A stretch of DNA of 64,000 nucleotides, from NCBI GenBank assembly GCA_028532985.1, contig JANCIK010000004.1, forward strand, positions 3,596,001-3,660,000, written 5' to 3'. Every line of letters starts with the position of its first letter. Positions within the stretch are counted from its first letter, which is position 1. This stretch comes from Stropharia rugosoannulata. Taxonomy: Eukaryota; Basidiomycota; Agaricomycetes; Agaricales; Strophariaceae. Below are positions 50,421-59,982 of the stretch, in pieces. Under the pieces are notes generated by a model. That model saw nothing but the letters and a program-made list of their open reading frames with translations, was not told the DNA's origin and did no database searches. A program made the translations under genes and the position numbers.

Positions 50421-50656
50421 CAACATTATCAAAGAGGTTCGATGTAAGGAGAAAGATAATCTAATCTCTAATCTGCGTGAGTGCTGGTTGTAGAAATGAC
50501 GATACCAAGTCATCCATTAAACACCAGAGAACTTCCTCCAAAAAGTTTCTTCGGACCACGTTCAAATTCTTATTGCGGTGTTCTCCTGATTACTGAAATG
50601 CATTAAGGCTCCCAATACCAGCACATCGACTAGAGGGGTCGACTCACATATGCAGA
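50421..50656. other. Short spacer
   Basis: Downstream of the F-box-like gene; nothing recognisable. Confidence 0.4.
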
Positions 50657-51239
50657 TCAACAAATACCTTTGAACGTGAATGTCTGCCCATTGAGGCCCC
50701 AAATGAAGTTGACACGCCCATTTTCATATTCCATTACACATTGGTCCAGACGCTTGGCGAATGCCATCCCTAAGAACATACCCCCCGAAAAGCTTGGGCA
50801 GGACAAACACCTCCACGACAAGTCGTACTTTCTCGCCAGAGTCCGTGACAAGCAAGAAAGGGAAAAACGTGCTTCCGAGCGTTTTACCCATTGACCCCGT
50901 CAAGCAGCTTATCGGCTTTCCTGCGTCAGCTGTGTTGAGTACTTGAGTTCCGGACGACAGTTTTCTGGGATAGATTTGTAAAGACTCTGCAAGAGAAGGT
51001 GCAACTCAGCTCTAGTACACTCGTCGAGAGCCTAGTAACGGTTTCATTACCTCGGCGATGAAGATACCACTCCCACCGGCATAGCAGATACCAAACGTTC
51101 CGTCTGTTGTCGGCGCATGATGTTCGAGATGGCCCAGAAGATTCGAGTGGTTACCCATGCTTGCAATCACCAACTTTTCGTACCGTATCCCCCGATGGGT
51201 CTCGTCGTAGACCATGCGGATAGGAGACTTGGAGGACAT
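50657..51239 (-). pseudogene. Degenerate retroelement-like (retropepsin-region) fragment, tentative
   Basis: On the minus strand two open segments, 51239-51012 and 50851-50657, flank a third frame between them. Read together they give a region with LVTDSGEKVRLVVEVFVLPK followed, after a one-base shift in a run of six G, by GGMFLGMAFAKRLDQCVMEYENG. This resembles the beta-rich end of fungal LTR-retrotransposon proteases (a V-x-V-x-V-L/P strand, then LG-x-D/A-FA). The catalytic D-S/T-G is not evident: the upstream segment reads CYAGGSGIFIAE at about the right place. No LTRs, reverse transcriptase or integrase are nearby. I treat it as a relic, and family assignment is weak. Confidence 0.3.
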
Positions 51240-52202
51240 TTATTCCTTTTTGTGGGGTATTCCTTTTCTGAAGTTGAAGCTAGGATTGGTGGTGGTTTGC
51301 GCTCAATTTGACGTGGCGAAGCAGAAATGGCCCCTCTGCCTTGAATGACAGTGTTGACAGGGTTTCCATAACTGGAACCATATGCACGGACCGGGCATGG
51401 ATTTCCATTGATACTCCCAAAGCTTTGTGCGTCCAACTCCTACAAGTTCTCCTCAACTAAGCGCCCGTATAAATGTAAATCGACTCAGAATCCGCCGACC
51501 CAAATTTGGACGGCGAATACGGTCATGTTCTTATTTTATCCTCGGCCGATTGTCTTCCGACCATTGTGGACACGGACGGGAAAGTGCGGTCAAGATGCGG
51601 CCTGTACCTCAACATTTCAATGGTTAGCTATGTATAGTGGTAAGTTCTGTCCTCTGATACAGCTATGTACAATACTGGCTATATCTGACAGTAATGGGCC
51701 AATAATGTGATACCGGTAGCAGCGGGCGCAGAGTAAAGTATTACTACTCTCAAGCCCAGAACGAGTTAATGCACTGATTTCATAAATTCATACATATTAA
51801 CACTAGGAATTTCCTGTAGCGTGCATAAAAGTCAGTTCAAGCTAATGTATACACGACACTTGATCATGTAATGATCAAATAATTACAGCGATATTTGCGA
51901 CGCGCGAATTTCCCTTGGATGTGAGTCTATGTGAGTATGTAATGGAATTCGAAGGTCAAGGCACGCCTGCCATTTCTATCAGCAATTACCGAGTGAGATG
52001 AAACAAATGCATACAATTGTAAGCCACGCTGCTCAAGTCCCGGCCGAGAACCATGCATTTATTCTGATAGCAGCTACTACGCTTCTTACGCTGCACCCAT
52101 AGATAGTACGGCCTACAAGCAACGTCGATAAGCTCATATACAATACGATTGGAGGTCAACTAGCTGGCGGGCGCTACTTACACCACGGCCTCATGTCTGC
52201 TA
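51240..52202. other. Intergenic region, no supported gene
   Basis: About 960 bp with short frames only (plus 51408-51710, minus 51167-51436). The second overlaps the retroelement-like fragment and may be part of the same relic. Confidence 0.4.
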
Positions 52203-52586
52203 ATGGCACCAGAGGGGCAGCATCACTTGACTACTCAGACTTTATCGCTTATTTTCAGTAATCTGTTTCACTTGTGCATTCAAGAAGAAGGAGACCGCAA
52301 GGCAGACTTCAGTGTATCTCATTATTGCTCACTCCGTGCACCGTGCACCGTCATAAAGAGGACTCTTCGCTCTTTCTACTCTGTGGCTGGAGTGTCTCGC
52401 ACTTGGAAGCTGGGTCTGGAAGCATGCATCAAGGAGTGGAAGGGCGAGAATGGGTGCAGGTTTTTCGCCCGAGTCGAGTCCGTGTACTATCCGAATCCAC
52501 GGCACATCAACGCGCGCGTTCGCACGGACGCGCTCCTGAAGCGCCTACGCGTGGTGAAGACGCTGCACACCGACGAAGGCAAGTAG
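52203..52586 (+). CDS. F-box-like N-terminal ORF, possibly fused to the downstream pseudokinase
   Basis: The 127-residue frame starts at ATG 52203 and contains LSLIFSNLFHL and, about 50 residues later, YSVAGVSRTWK, a plausible F-box-like pair of helices. It ends RVVKTLHTDEGK and a stop, just 30 nt before the start of the kinase-like ORF. If the 23-nt stretch 52584-52606 (GT...AG) were removed, the two reading frames would join in phase and read TDEGNLILMAILLEDD, which looks natural. An intron of 23 nt would be unusually short, so two adjacent genes, or an intron damaged by a deletion, remain possible. Function as an SCF adaptor is inferred from family only. Confidence 0.5.
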   Translation: MAPEGQHHLTTQTLSLIFSNLFHLCIQEEGDRKADFSVSHYCSLRAPCTVIKRTLRSFYSVAGVSRTWKLGLEACIKEWKGENGCRFFARVESVYYPNPRHINARVRTDALLKRLRVVKTLHTDEGK

Positions 52587-52615
52587 AATAATTTCAGAAT
52601 ACCAGTCTAATTTTG

Positions 52616-53709
52616 ATGGCGATTCTACTTGAAGATGATCGTGGGGTATTCGAAGTTCGCGACTATGGATCTCCGGCTGGGTGCGCCGCAGCAACTGAAG
52701 TGATTGTCAAGGCGTGGATGAGCGCCGATGACGACGAGCGCGTGGTCGAATGCAGAGTCTATGATCATTTAGCCTACAACAAGATTGAAGGCGTACCCGT
52801 GATTCTTGCAAGCCAGTACGACGAGCACTGCGGCGTTTATGTCTTAGAGATGGAAAAGCTTGGACCCTCATTGGATTGTCTACTTGAGCTTATTCCAGAG
52901 AAAACGTTGGGTGATAAAATGCTCCTGGCATTGGCTATACAGCTGGTGAGCGCTCAACTCTCTCTAATAATATGGAATGCTTATGTGTGCTGTAGATGGA
53001 CCGGTATGAGTCTCTCCATAAGGTTCACACAATTCACAATGGTGTGAAACCTGGCAATATCTGCCTCTCTGGCTCGTCAAAATCACCTACGAAAATATGT
53101 TTAATTGACTTCGGGTTCTCTTCTATTCACCCAACGGACACCGAATACTCTGGTGTTTATCCAACCCCGAGCGAATCGTGGAACGGAGTGGTTGGGAATC
53201 GTCAATTCCTCAGTATTTTTGGCCATCTGGGTATTAGTGCGTTAGAAATGAGCACCCATTAGACTCATCAACTAACCTGATCACGAATAGCGCAATCTCA
53301 ACGCGACGACCTCGAGTCGCTTGGGTACCTGTTTTCTTTTCTTTACCATGGAGGGCTGCCCTGGTTTCCTGTTCCCGTCGCTCAGAAAGGAAAACTGATG
53401 CAAAGTCCAGCCATCTGGCCGATCAAAATGGGCACACCTCCTTCTGCCTTGTTTGGGGATATGGATAAATCGTTCATCGAATATTGGAAAGAGGTCAAGA
53501 GTCTTGCGTTTGGGGAGATGCCTGACTATTCAAAACTCAAGGCACAATTTGTAGCCTCTTGGGAGCAACACGGGTGGGACGAACCTCCCGGAGAGATTGA
53601 CTGGATAAAGATATACAGTGACCTGGAGATGCAAGAGCGGCAACGGTTGCAGTTAAGACAGGAACTTTTTCAAAGGCTTAGGACAGGGAGTGCGGACCAC
53701 AGGATTTAG
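52616..53709 (+). CDS. CK1-like pseudokinase
   Basis: Three exons (52616-52945, 52996-53230, 53291-53709) give about 327 residues. The fold is recognisable by VIVKAW (ATP-site Lys), a CRVYDHL helix, VLEMEKLGPSLDCLLE (hinge), HNGVKPGN in place of the catalytic loop, LIDFGFS (DFG), GNRQFLSIFGHL, and RDDLESLGYLFSFLYHGGLPW, which is typical of the casein-kinase-1 group. The catalytic HRD Asp is missing (HNG), and the Gly-rich loop is poorly conserved (YGSPAGCAAA), so phosphotransfer is unlikely. A regulatory or scaffold role is an inference. The C-terminal about 60 residues are Glu/Arg/Gln-rich helix. Splice sites are all canonical and in phase, and no disabling mutation is seen, so it appears to be a maintained gene rather than a relic. 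Confidence 0.82.
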
Positions 53710-54083
53710 AGGTGATCATTTTTCATTGGATTAAGGGCTATTTGGGGTGCTTCTTTGGTATTTGGGTGTTTTTGTAATGTTCTCCTTTCCGTTGGGCTCA
53801 AGCTGGAATCATCGGTTTCTTACTTTGGTTGGTTACTTCGGGGTTTAGGTGGTGGAATATTTACTCTTGGGAATTTTTGTATCGGCTGAAATAGGCTCTC
53901 TGTTGCTTCTGGAAATATGGTGTAGTGCTACTAAATACTTACAGAAAAATTAAGGCTAGACAATAAATATATCTACTCTGGTTTCGAAGTCAGGTGGAAC
54001 GCATTGTCAGAATCATCCATGTCGCCACCAATTTTCTGGGAGTCCTGGTGCGCATGTTTAGTTTATATCGCTCAACGTTGAGT
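53710..54083. other. Convergent 3' intergenic region
   Basis: About 370 bp, AT/T-rich, between the pseudokinase stop and the stop of DUF6534 copy C on the other strand. Likely both 3' UTRs. Confidence 0.5.
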
Positions 54084-55517
54084 TCAAAAGCTTTCTCTTA
54101 CCTTTAACTTATAGACCTTAGCGGGGAATGCGACCTCTTCCCGTGTGTCGCGAGTGACCATGATGCCTCCATGTCTTGAATGAACATTCCCTCCCGTTTG
54201 CTCTCGTCCAGAAGCATAAGACAGAGGAATGGGGCCGTCATGTGCTGTAGTAGTCTCGTTGACGGAGGCGATGCGCATGCGACTGTTGAATGCGACCATC
54301 ATAGAGTTGGAGTACATCTTTCCAAGAACGGAAAGGCTAGCTTGGTAGTACGTCGGTCGACTTGGGAGAAATGTCAATACGAGAGTGGTAATTGCTATTG
54401 CAGCTGCAGGAATATCAGTGATATGTCCACTTCAAGTCATTTGGGTAGAAGACGTACCTGTAAGGGCACCCGTCTCAACAAGTAGATTAACGCTTCGGGT
54501 GATAAACACACTGCTGCTAGTAGTTTTTTTTCCATCGCCATTGCGACGCATTAGCTATTTTTCTTTTAGTCCCTAGTACATCTCAATTCCGCAAGATGGC
54601 TATGACTCACGTAGTAAAGCATCGATACAGCGATGATGATGTCGCAGGACGTGCTTGCGCCTTCCCATATCTGCCAGAGAGGTGGCTATTTTTAGACATT
54701 CATCGTCAAATACGACTTGTAATTACTCACCCCAGTGCTGATGAAGGAACCTTTGTGCCAGAAGTGACTGAACAGGCCTGCCTGCTTTGTCTGAATTCCC
54801 ACCGCGAGTGCCCCTCCGAGCTGAACAAAGGCAAGCTGTGCCGAAACATGATGGCCTGAGGGAGCCATTTCATTTTTTTTAAATAAAAAAAAAGCTTACT
54901 GCAACGACTACTACGGGAATATTAATATTCTGCGCCAGTATGCTGATCCTGTAAGCATAGAATGACTGTGCAATAAACGCAACTACACGGCAAGGCGGAG
55001 TGAGCCGTACATCAAACAACCACTGGGCATTGCACTTGACTCACCGATACCGCTCATCATAAACATCGAGAACCACAGAATGTCCACCTTGTCCAGCACA
55101 GTAGGATTTCCGAATCCCGTGGCAAATGTTTTGAATGCGCTGCTGGTGAACAGGAAGGTCTGCGCTGACTCGAGCAGGAAGGTGCCATAGACGACTGATT
55201 TGTGGGCCACGCGGTCTTGCGGAAAAGCCAGATAATACAGGTCTTGCAGAGCATTCTTACTATGAGCACGGAAGCCATGGTATGCATCAGCGCAGTACGG
55301 TACTTACAGACTTGCATAGAGAGTACCCCATACAGCCCCCAGTTGAGGATGTACCCGACTAGCTGATAGACAATCAAACAGGGTGTCTTGCTGCGTTCTC
55401 ACGGAACACATACCAAAGGGCCAGATCTACGCAACAATGGTAAGCGCCCGCCCCAAAAAACACTTTCTAAGCCACTCACACTGGGCTGAGATCTGGAGTA
55501 ACGTTGAACAAGGACAT
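54084..55517 (-). CDS. DUF6534 multi-pass membrane protein, copy C
   Basis: Nine exons on the minus strand (55517-55480, 55426-55414, 55362-55308, 55242-55045, 54982-54900, 54835-54731, 54670-54611, 54554-54458, 54403-54084) give about 322 residues. The internal exon lengths (13, 55, 198, 83, 105, 60, 97 nt) are identical to copies A and B, although the protein is much more diverged. Landmarks are LVGYILNWGLYGVL, AFPQDRVAHK, FATGFGNPTVLDKVDILWF, AFIAQSFYAYRI, IWEGASTSCDI and KMYSNSMMVAFNSR. It lies about 8 kb from copy B in inverted orientation. All splice sites in the model are GT-AG. Function is unknown; the 7-TM membrane layout is shared. Confidence 0.86.
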
Positions 55518-56206
55518 ATCTTGCTGGGAGTTCAACGGTCAACGTTCAACAGTGTAAAGCAGATGACAGAGGGAAGCACTCCGGGAAGTTGTTGTTTTTC
55601 GGTCACGTCAAAACACCGGATAAAATAATGTTCTTTTATAAGTTATAAGTCTAATATAGGATTGAAACTAGAATAAAAATCTCGGGGAAACTGATAATTT
55701 AGAAAGAATCTGAAAATTAAAGCAAGTTTGCAGTCATGCGTTAAGGAAGACTAACTATCAAAGTTTTAGTCAGATAGAAAATTAAATTTATTACAAAAGT
55801 TCAAGTCGTCGTTTTGGTCTGGTAAAAAATATCAATTTCATTCTCACTAAAAAGGTAGGCTTACGTAGGCTTTTCAATTACGAATTATGTTATCCTAGTT
55901 ATCTAATTATAGGACACAGCTTCCGCATGTATGAATACCAGAAGAAAAAGTCAAATTTCTACCTGACTGAAATTGAGCGTAGGATCATCGTACGATCAGC
56001 GTAGGATCATTGTATGACTGATGTACGGCTGTTGCATAACTGTCGTACGACTATCATAAAATATGACTTATGAGAGGCATCACGCCATCACTGCAAAAGT
56101 AAGCCCGGCACCGCTTGTTAGATACGGTCGGATATGTAGATAGTATGATAAACACAAGTCACATTGGTTTCTTAGGTCAAGGCTACATGAACGACTGCAT
56201 AAACTA
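55518..56206. other. AT-rich flank of the Tnp2-type element
   Basis: No gene. Very AT-rich from about 55.6 to 55.95 kb, then a block of short imperfect repeats (see 55976-56055). Its left part should include the promoter of DUF6534 copy C. The left end of the mobile element probably lies here, but I could not see terminal inverted repeats or a target-site duplication. Confidence 0.4.
55976..56055. repeat. Short imperfect direct repeats, possible subterminal repeats of the transposon
   Basis: The core GCGTAGGATCATYGTAYGA occurs twice back to back (about 55977 and 55999), followed by more degenerate copies built on GTACG/GTATGACTR (e.g. TGTCGTACGACTAT near 56041). They sit about 150 bp beyond the 3' end of the transposase gene. 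CACTA-type elements commonly carry such subterminal arrays that bind the transposase. Attribution to the element is inference. Confidence 0.5.
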
Positions 56207-59200
56207 TTAAAACTAATCACGATAGAGTCAGAACGGCAAAAAAGTAAGAAGTTTCTGGAAACATACCTTGGATAGATCAACAATGACTGCGCGGTCTTTG
56301 AATTCATAACGAGCGACATGGCTAATCACGGACACAACATCAATAATATCCAATGCTGCATTCTGAAGCTGTGCCGAGTATGTTTTTGCAGGAAATGATG
56401 GATATCGTGTAAAGGGGTCATACTGATTCGGTCCAAGAGGCGCTTGACGTTGAACATGCAGTTGCACGCCGCTAACTGATCTTGTTATCTTCTGAATGCT
56501 CCCAGCAATTGGTGAAGTGGACGACACGGCTGGATAGTATAAAATGAGGCTATTACCCACATGCGTCTTGGCACGAGAGTAGTTGACGCCATTGTGTCGA
56601 TAATGTGCTATCTCAACTTGATGGAGGGGTCTATTGGTGTCATCCAGTTGCGACACAGAGTCTGCCTGAACATATAAAGAAAATGCCTTGTCAAAAAGGC
56701 TTTTGAATTGCCTTATGACCTCCGGGCAGTCTGGCCTGCGCAACCAGCGACGCAAGTTTGCACCTTGGGAATATGACTCCAATAAGGTTCGTTCCAATGG
56801 ACCTGTAAGAGATATTTACGTATTTTGTGGAGCATATACGATCAAATTAGTACGTACCACCAACTTTATCATTTGTGTTGATTTTTTGAATGACACCAAT
56901 AAGGCGCTCGAACGGAAATGTCCACCATGACATCACAGGCCCAAAAAGAGAAAGAAACTCGTACAGATGAAAAGCAACATGAACATTGGTCCGCTTTTGA
57001 TGGGCAGCCGTATGGGGTGTAATTCATGGAGATTATCAACCCAATATTTCAAGCGTAGGCGATATTGGCTTGCGCGGTCATTTGTCATGGTGTTTCGCAT
57101 CAGGAGAATGACAGCTTCAAAAAGTGACATTGAGTGATCAAGCAACTGTAGGAACCGCGGCTGGTCCAGAAAACTTTCATCCCCCCATAGTGTTGTCAGC
57201 GCAATTGGAATATATATTGTACTAAGAACCTTCCATTCACCCGCCTTGATTATCCCTGCTGACGCTTCGCCATAGTTTAATGGAACAGAATTGATCCAGG
57301 ACGGGGTTTGTGTTGTCTGAATAACATGCTGTATGTACCGTAGTGTGTTAAGGTCGCATGTTTTGGGAACAGCGTCAGGTGAAACATGAGGGAGCTTAAG
57401 TCGCTATATAAATGCTCTACGTTCAGTAATCCGTGAATATGAGATATAAAACATACCCATTGTACAAGAAGCTCAACCAAATGCTCCTTAGTTGACGGAG
57501 AAACATAATCGCCTTTACTATTACGGACTTTGAGGTGAAGTAGATCAAGGTCTTTTGCGACAAACATCAACGGTCCTTTATTGCGCGTTTGAAGGCGGTT
57601 ACGGAGCTGCACATCATCCAGTGGATCCGGTTTTACTCCGAGAGGGCGCTCCAACAAAGAATGGATGGCTGTAATCTGTTTCTGTGCCTTAATTTCAAAG
57701 CCCTGAAATTGTGGGTCCTTATTGTTGTCATACGTAGTCCAGGGATATTCAAATGCAGGTGCAGGCTTCGTGTTTTTTGCCTCTTCTAGGTCCAAGCGGA
57801 GAACATATCGGCAGTGGTAATGCACCAAACCCTCCAATACACAGTGCATACTATCCACAACAAGCATTTTAGTCGGATCCCAGTATGGCAGCCTCCAGAG
57901 CTCAGACCAGCGCACGCCGTGCTCCTTTTCAATACGCTCCCGCTCGGCCAGTGTCTCTGCGTCGCGCCAGGCTTCCGCATGTTTGCGCATCATATTACAG
58001 TCCCTGGGTGTCCATGCATCAAAATCAGTCCGGTACAGAGTTTCTCGACCACGGCAGTTACATATAGTGCAGAATATATTGGCTGATACACCTGCGGTGC
58101 CGGAAACCTTTCGAGCTGCGGGTAAGTCGTTGATGGACAGGACAAGAGCAACCTCAACAATTTCACCGTGAATGGGAGAGTCTGCTGTGTTGGACAAATG
58201 GTAGCCTGGCACCCAACCATCCCGGATCTCCTCAATAATCGGCCGGATGTAGTGATTGAGCTCTTCGAGAGGGGGCTCACGGGGACCAGGGATAATGGCG
58301 ATAGGAAATATGAACTCGGGCTTGTACCGAAGGTCTTCAGGCAAATTCATAATGACTAAAGTTATTATGCCGACTGAATCATGAGCAGCGCGACGGCCAG
58401 TATTGGGGTTGAAGAAGTCGACATGCATCCCTAGAACAAGGCGCACTTTGTCATTTGAATCGACAAATAGATGTGATGGATCAGGGCCTTCAAAAGATTG
58501 CATGAATGTCGACTCGAATATAGTTCTTGACTCTGATTGAGGCGTCTTGGCATACTCCATAGTTGAACGGCATGCTTGTTTGCATAAACGCTCTGCTTCG
58601 GGGTCGGCGAGAACTCGTGACAAGTAGTCAGGGAGAGATGCACATATAAACGGCTTCAATGGACGCTGAGATCCTTGGCGTGATTCAAGTAAGTTTGTAC
58701 CACACCTTTCACGGCCGTTCTGGGTGAGCATCATATTTGCACACTGGTCTGGATAGATAGCCTCGGTTGTGACACGATTATATTCCGCTTTGTGAGTATA
58801 GTTGCACGAAGGGCATGCAGCATAGATGGTGGTGGAGCTGTCCATGTTAAATTGACTCAGAGCTGTATAGAGAGAGGTGGGCATCTGGTGTAATACTGAG
58901 GCTTGACCAGGGGTGTAAGATTGGTCACTATCGTTGGGAAAATTGAATGTCATTGCCATTTGAACAAGCATAGTGACAACCGAGATAATAAAGTCGCAAG
59001 ATTTCCCGCTGAGGCCCATAACATAATGAGCAACAGTGCCTAGGAGAAGTGTCACTTGTGCGATGGTGTCCAGGCGGCCAACCGGATTGGTGAACACATG
59101 CGCTACGAAAAAAAAATTAGTCTTGATGCAAGCATGAGTGCATTGATGTACTAACATGAGTCAATGTGTATTGGGGTAGCCGTTGCATGGTGTGGCAGTA

Positions 59201-59982
59201 GTGCACCCAATTGGCTAATGCGCGAGTCGGCCATTCTAAGGGTCTGCAGAATTTTCTCCATGCGCTCTGCAACCGTTTCAGTCGACGGGTTTTTCAAGCT
59301 ATCTGCAAGTGAAAGCCCAATTCCTTTGATGCGCGCAGCTGTCTTATTTAATATATCTTGCAACTCAGTCTCGTCCATAGATTGGTCAATGTCAACAGCA
59401 TTTATTATTTCGCAGGCCTCACGTTCAATGGAATCCAGGAGTAGAGTCTGCTTCCTTTCATGAGAGCCCATACCGCTACTGAGATGAGACGAAGCTGGCA
59501 CTGGACTAGGGAATGCCGTAGACTGTCTGGTTTCTGAAAACGTCGTTCCAATAGTGTATTTATGCTTGTCCGTAATGTTTCGAATGGTATTTGATTGGGC
59601 TTGTTACTATATTCCACATTGCCTGATTCATTTGGTGAAAGCGTCAAAGCTGCGAGCATTCCAGAGAGATGCAAATTGCTACTGTGCTCTGGTTGCGGCT
59701 TACATAGAATTAGACACAAATGACGCGATAAACACATATATTATACAAACCTCATTCCTGGACTCCAATGATATATTTGACTGTACAAGACCTATATCCT
59801 CTGATAAGGATCCCTAATGAATTCACTTGTGTTAGATGCGTACATTATAACATTGAATGTGTACTTACCTGGCTATCTTTGAACTTTTTGATCTCGAGCT
59901 TATGTGTAAGTCGCGCTGTCTTTTTTACATGGTGGCCATTTGGGTGGATAACACATTCACAAAGATACATGTGATCAGGCAT
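56207..59982 (-). mobile_element. Tnp2-like (CACTA/EnSpm superfamily) DNA transposase gene, possibly frameshifted
   Basis: Exons on the minus strand: 59982-59869, 59813-59751, 59698-59608, 59533-59156, 59102-57457, 57403-56858, 56802-56267 and 56212-56207. The N-terminus holds a zinc-finger-like CECVIHPNGHH. A helical region follows, then the transposase core: GMHVDFFNPNTG, NIFCTICNCRGRETLYR (Cys/His cluster) and DPTKMLVVDSMHCVLEGLVHYH, the hallmark of fungal Tnp2 proteins. Further on are YEFLSLFGPVMSWW and FPFERLIGVIQKINTN. All junctions keep phase except within 57403-56858, where the frame changes near 57.03 kb (after NLHEL). Either one base is missing or a weak 47-nt intron is present. Family knowledge: cut-and-paste movement with CACTA-like termini. 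No terminal repeats were located, so autonomy is doubtful. Confidence 0.82.

Noticed and set aside
57589..58359. Plus-strand frames opposite the Tnp2 core exon
   Set aside because: They are antisense to a 1.6-kb transposase exon with diagnostic motifs and have no family content of their own.
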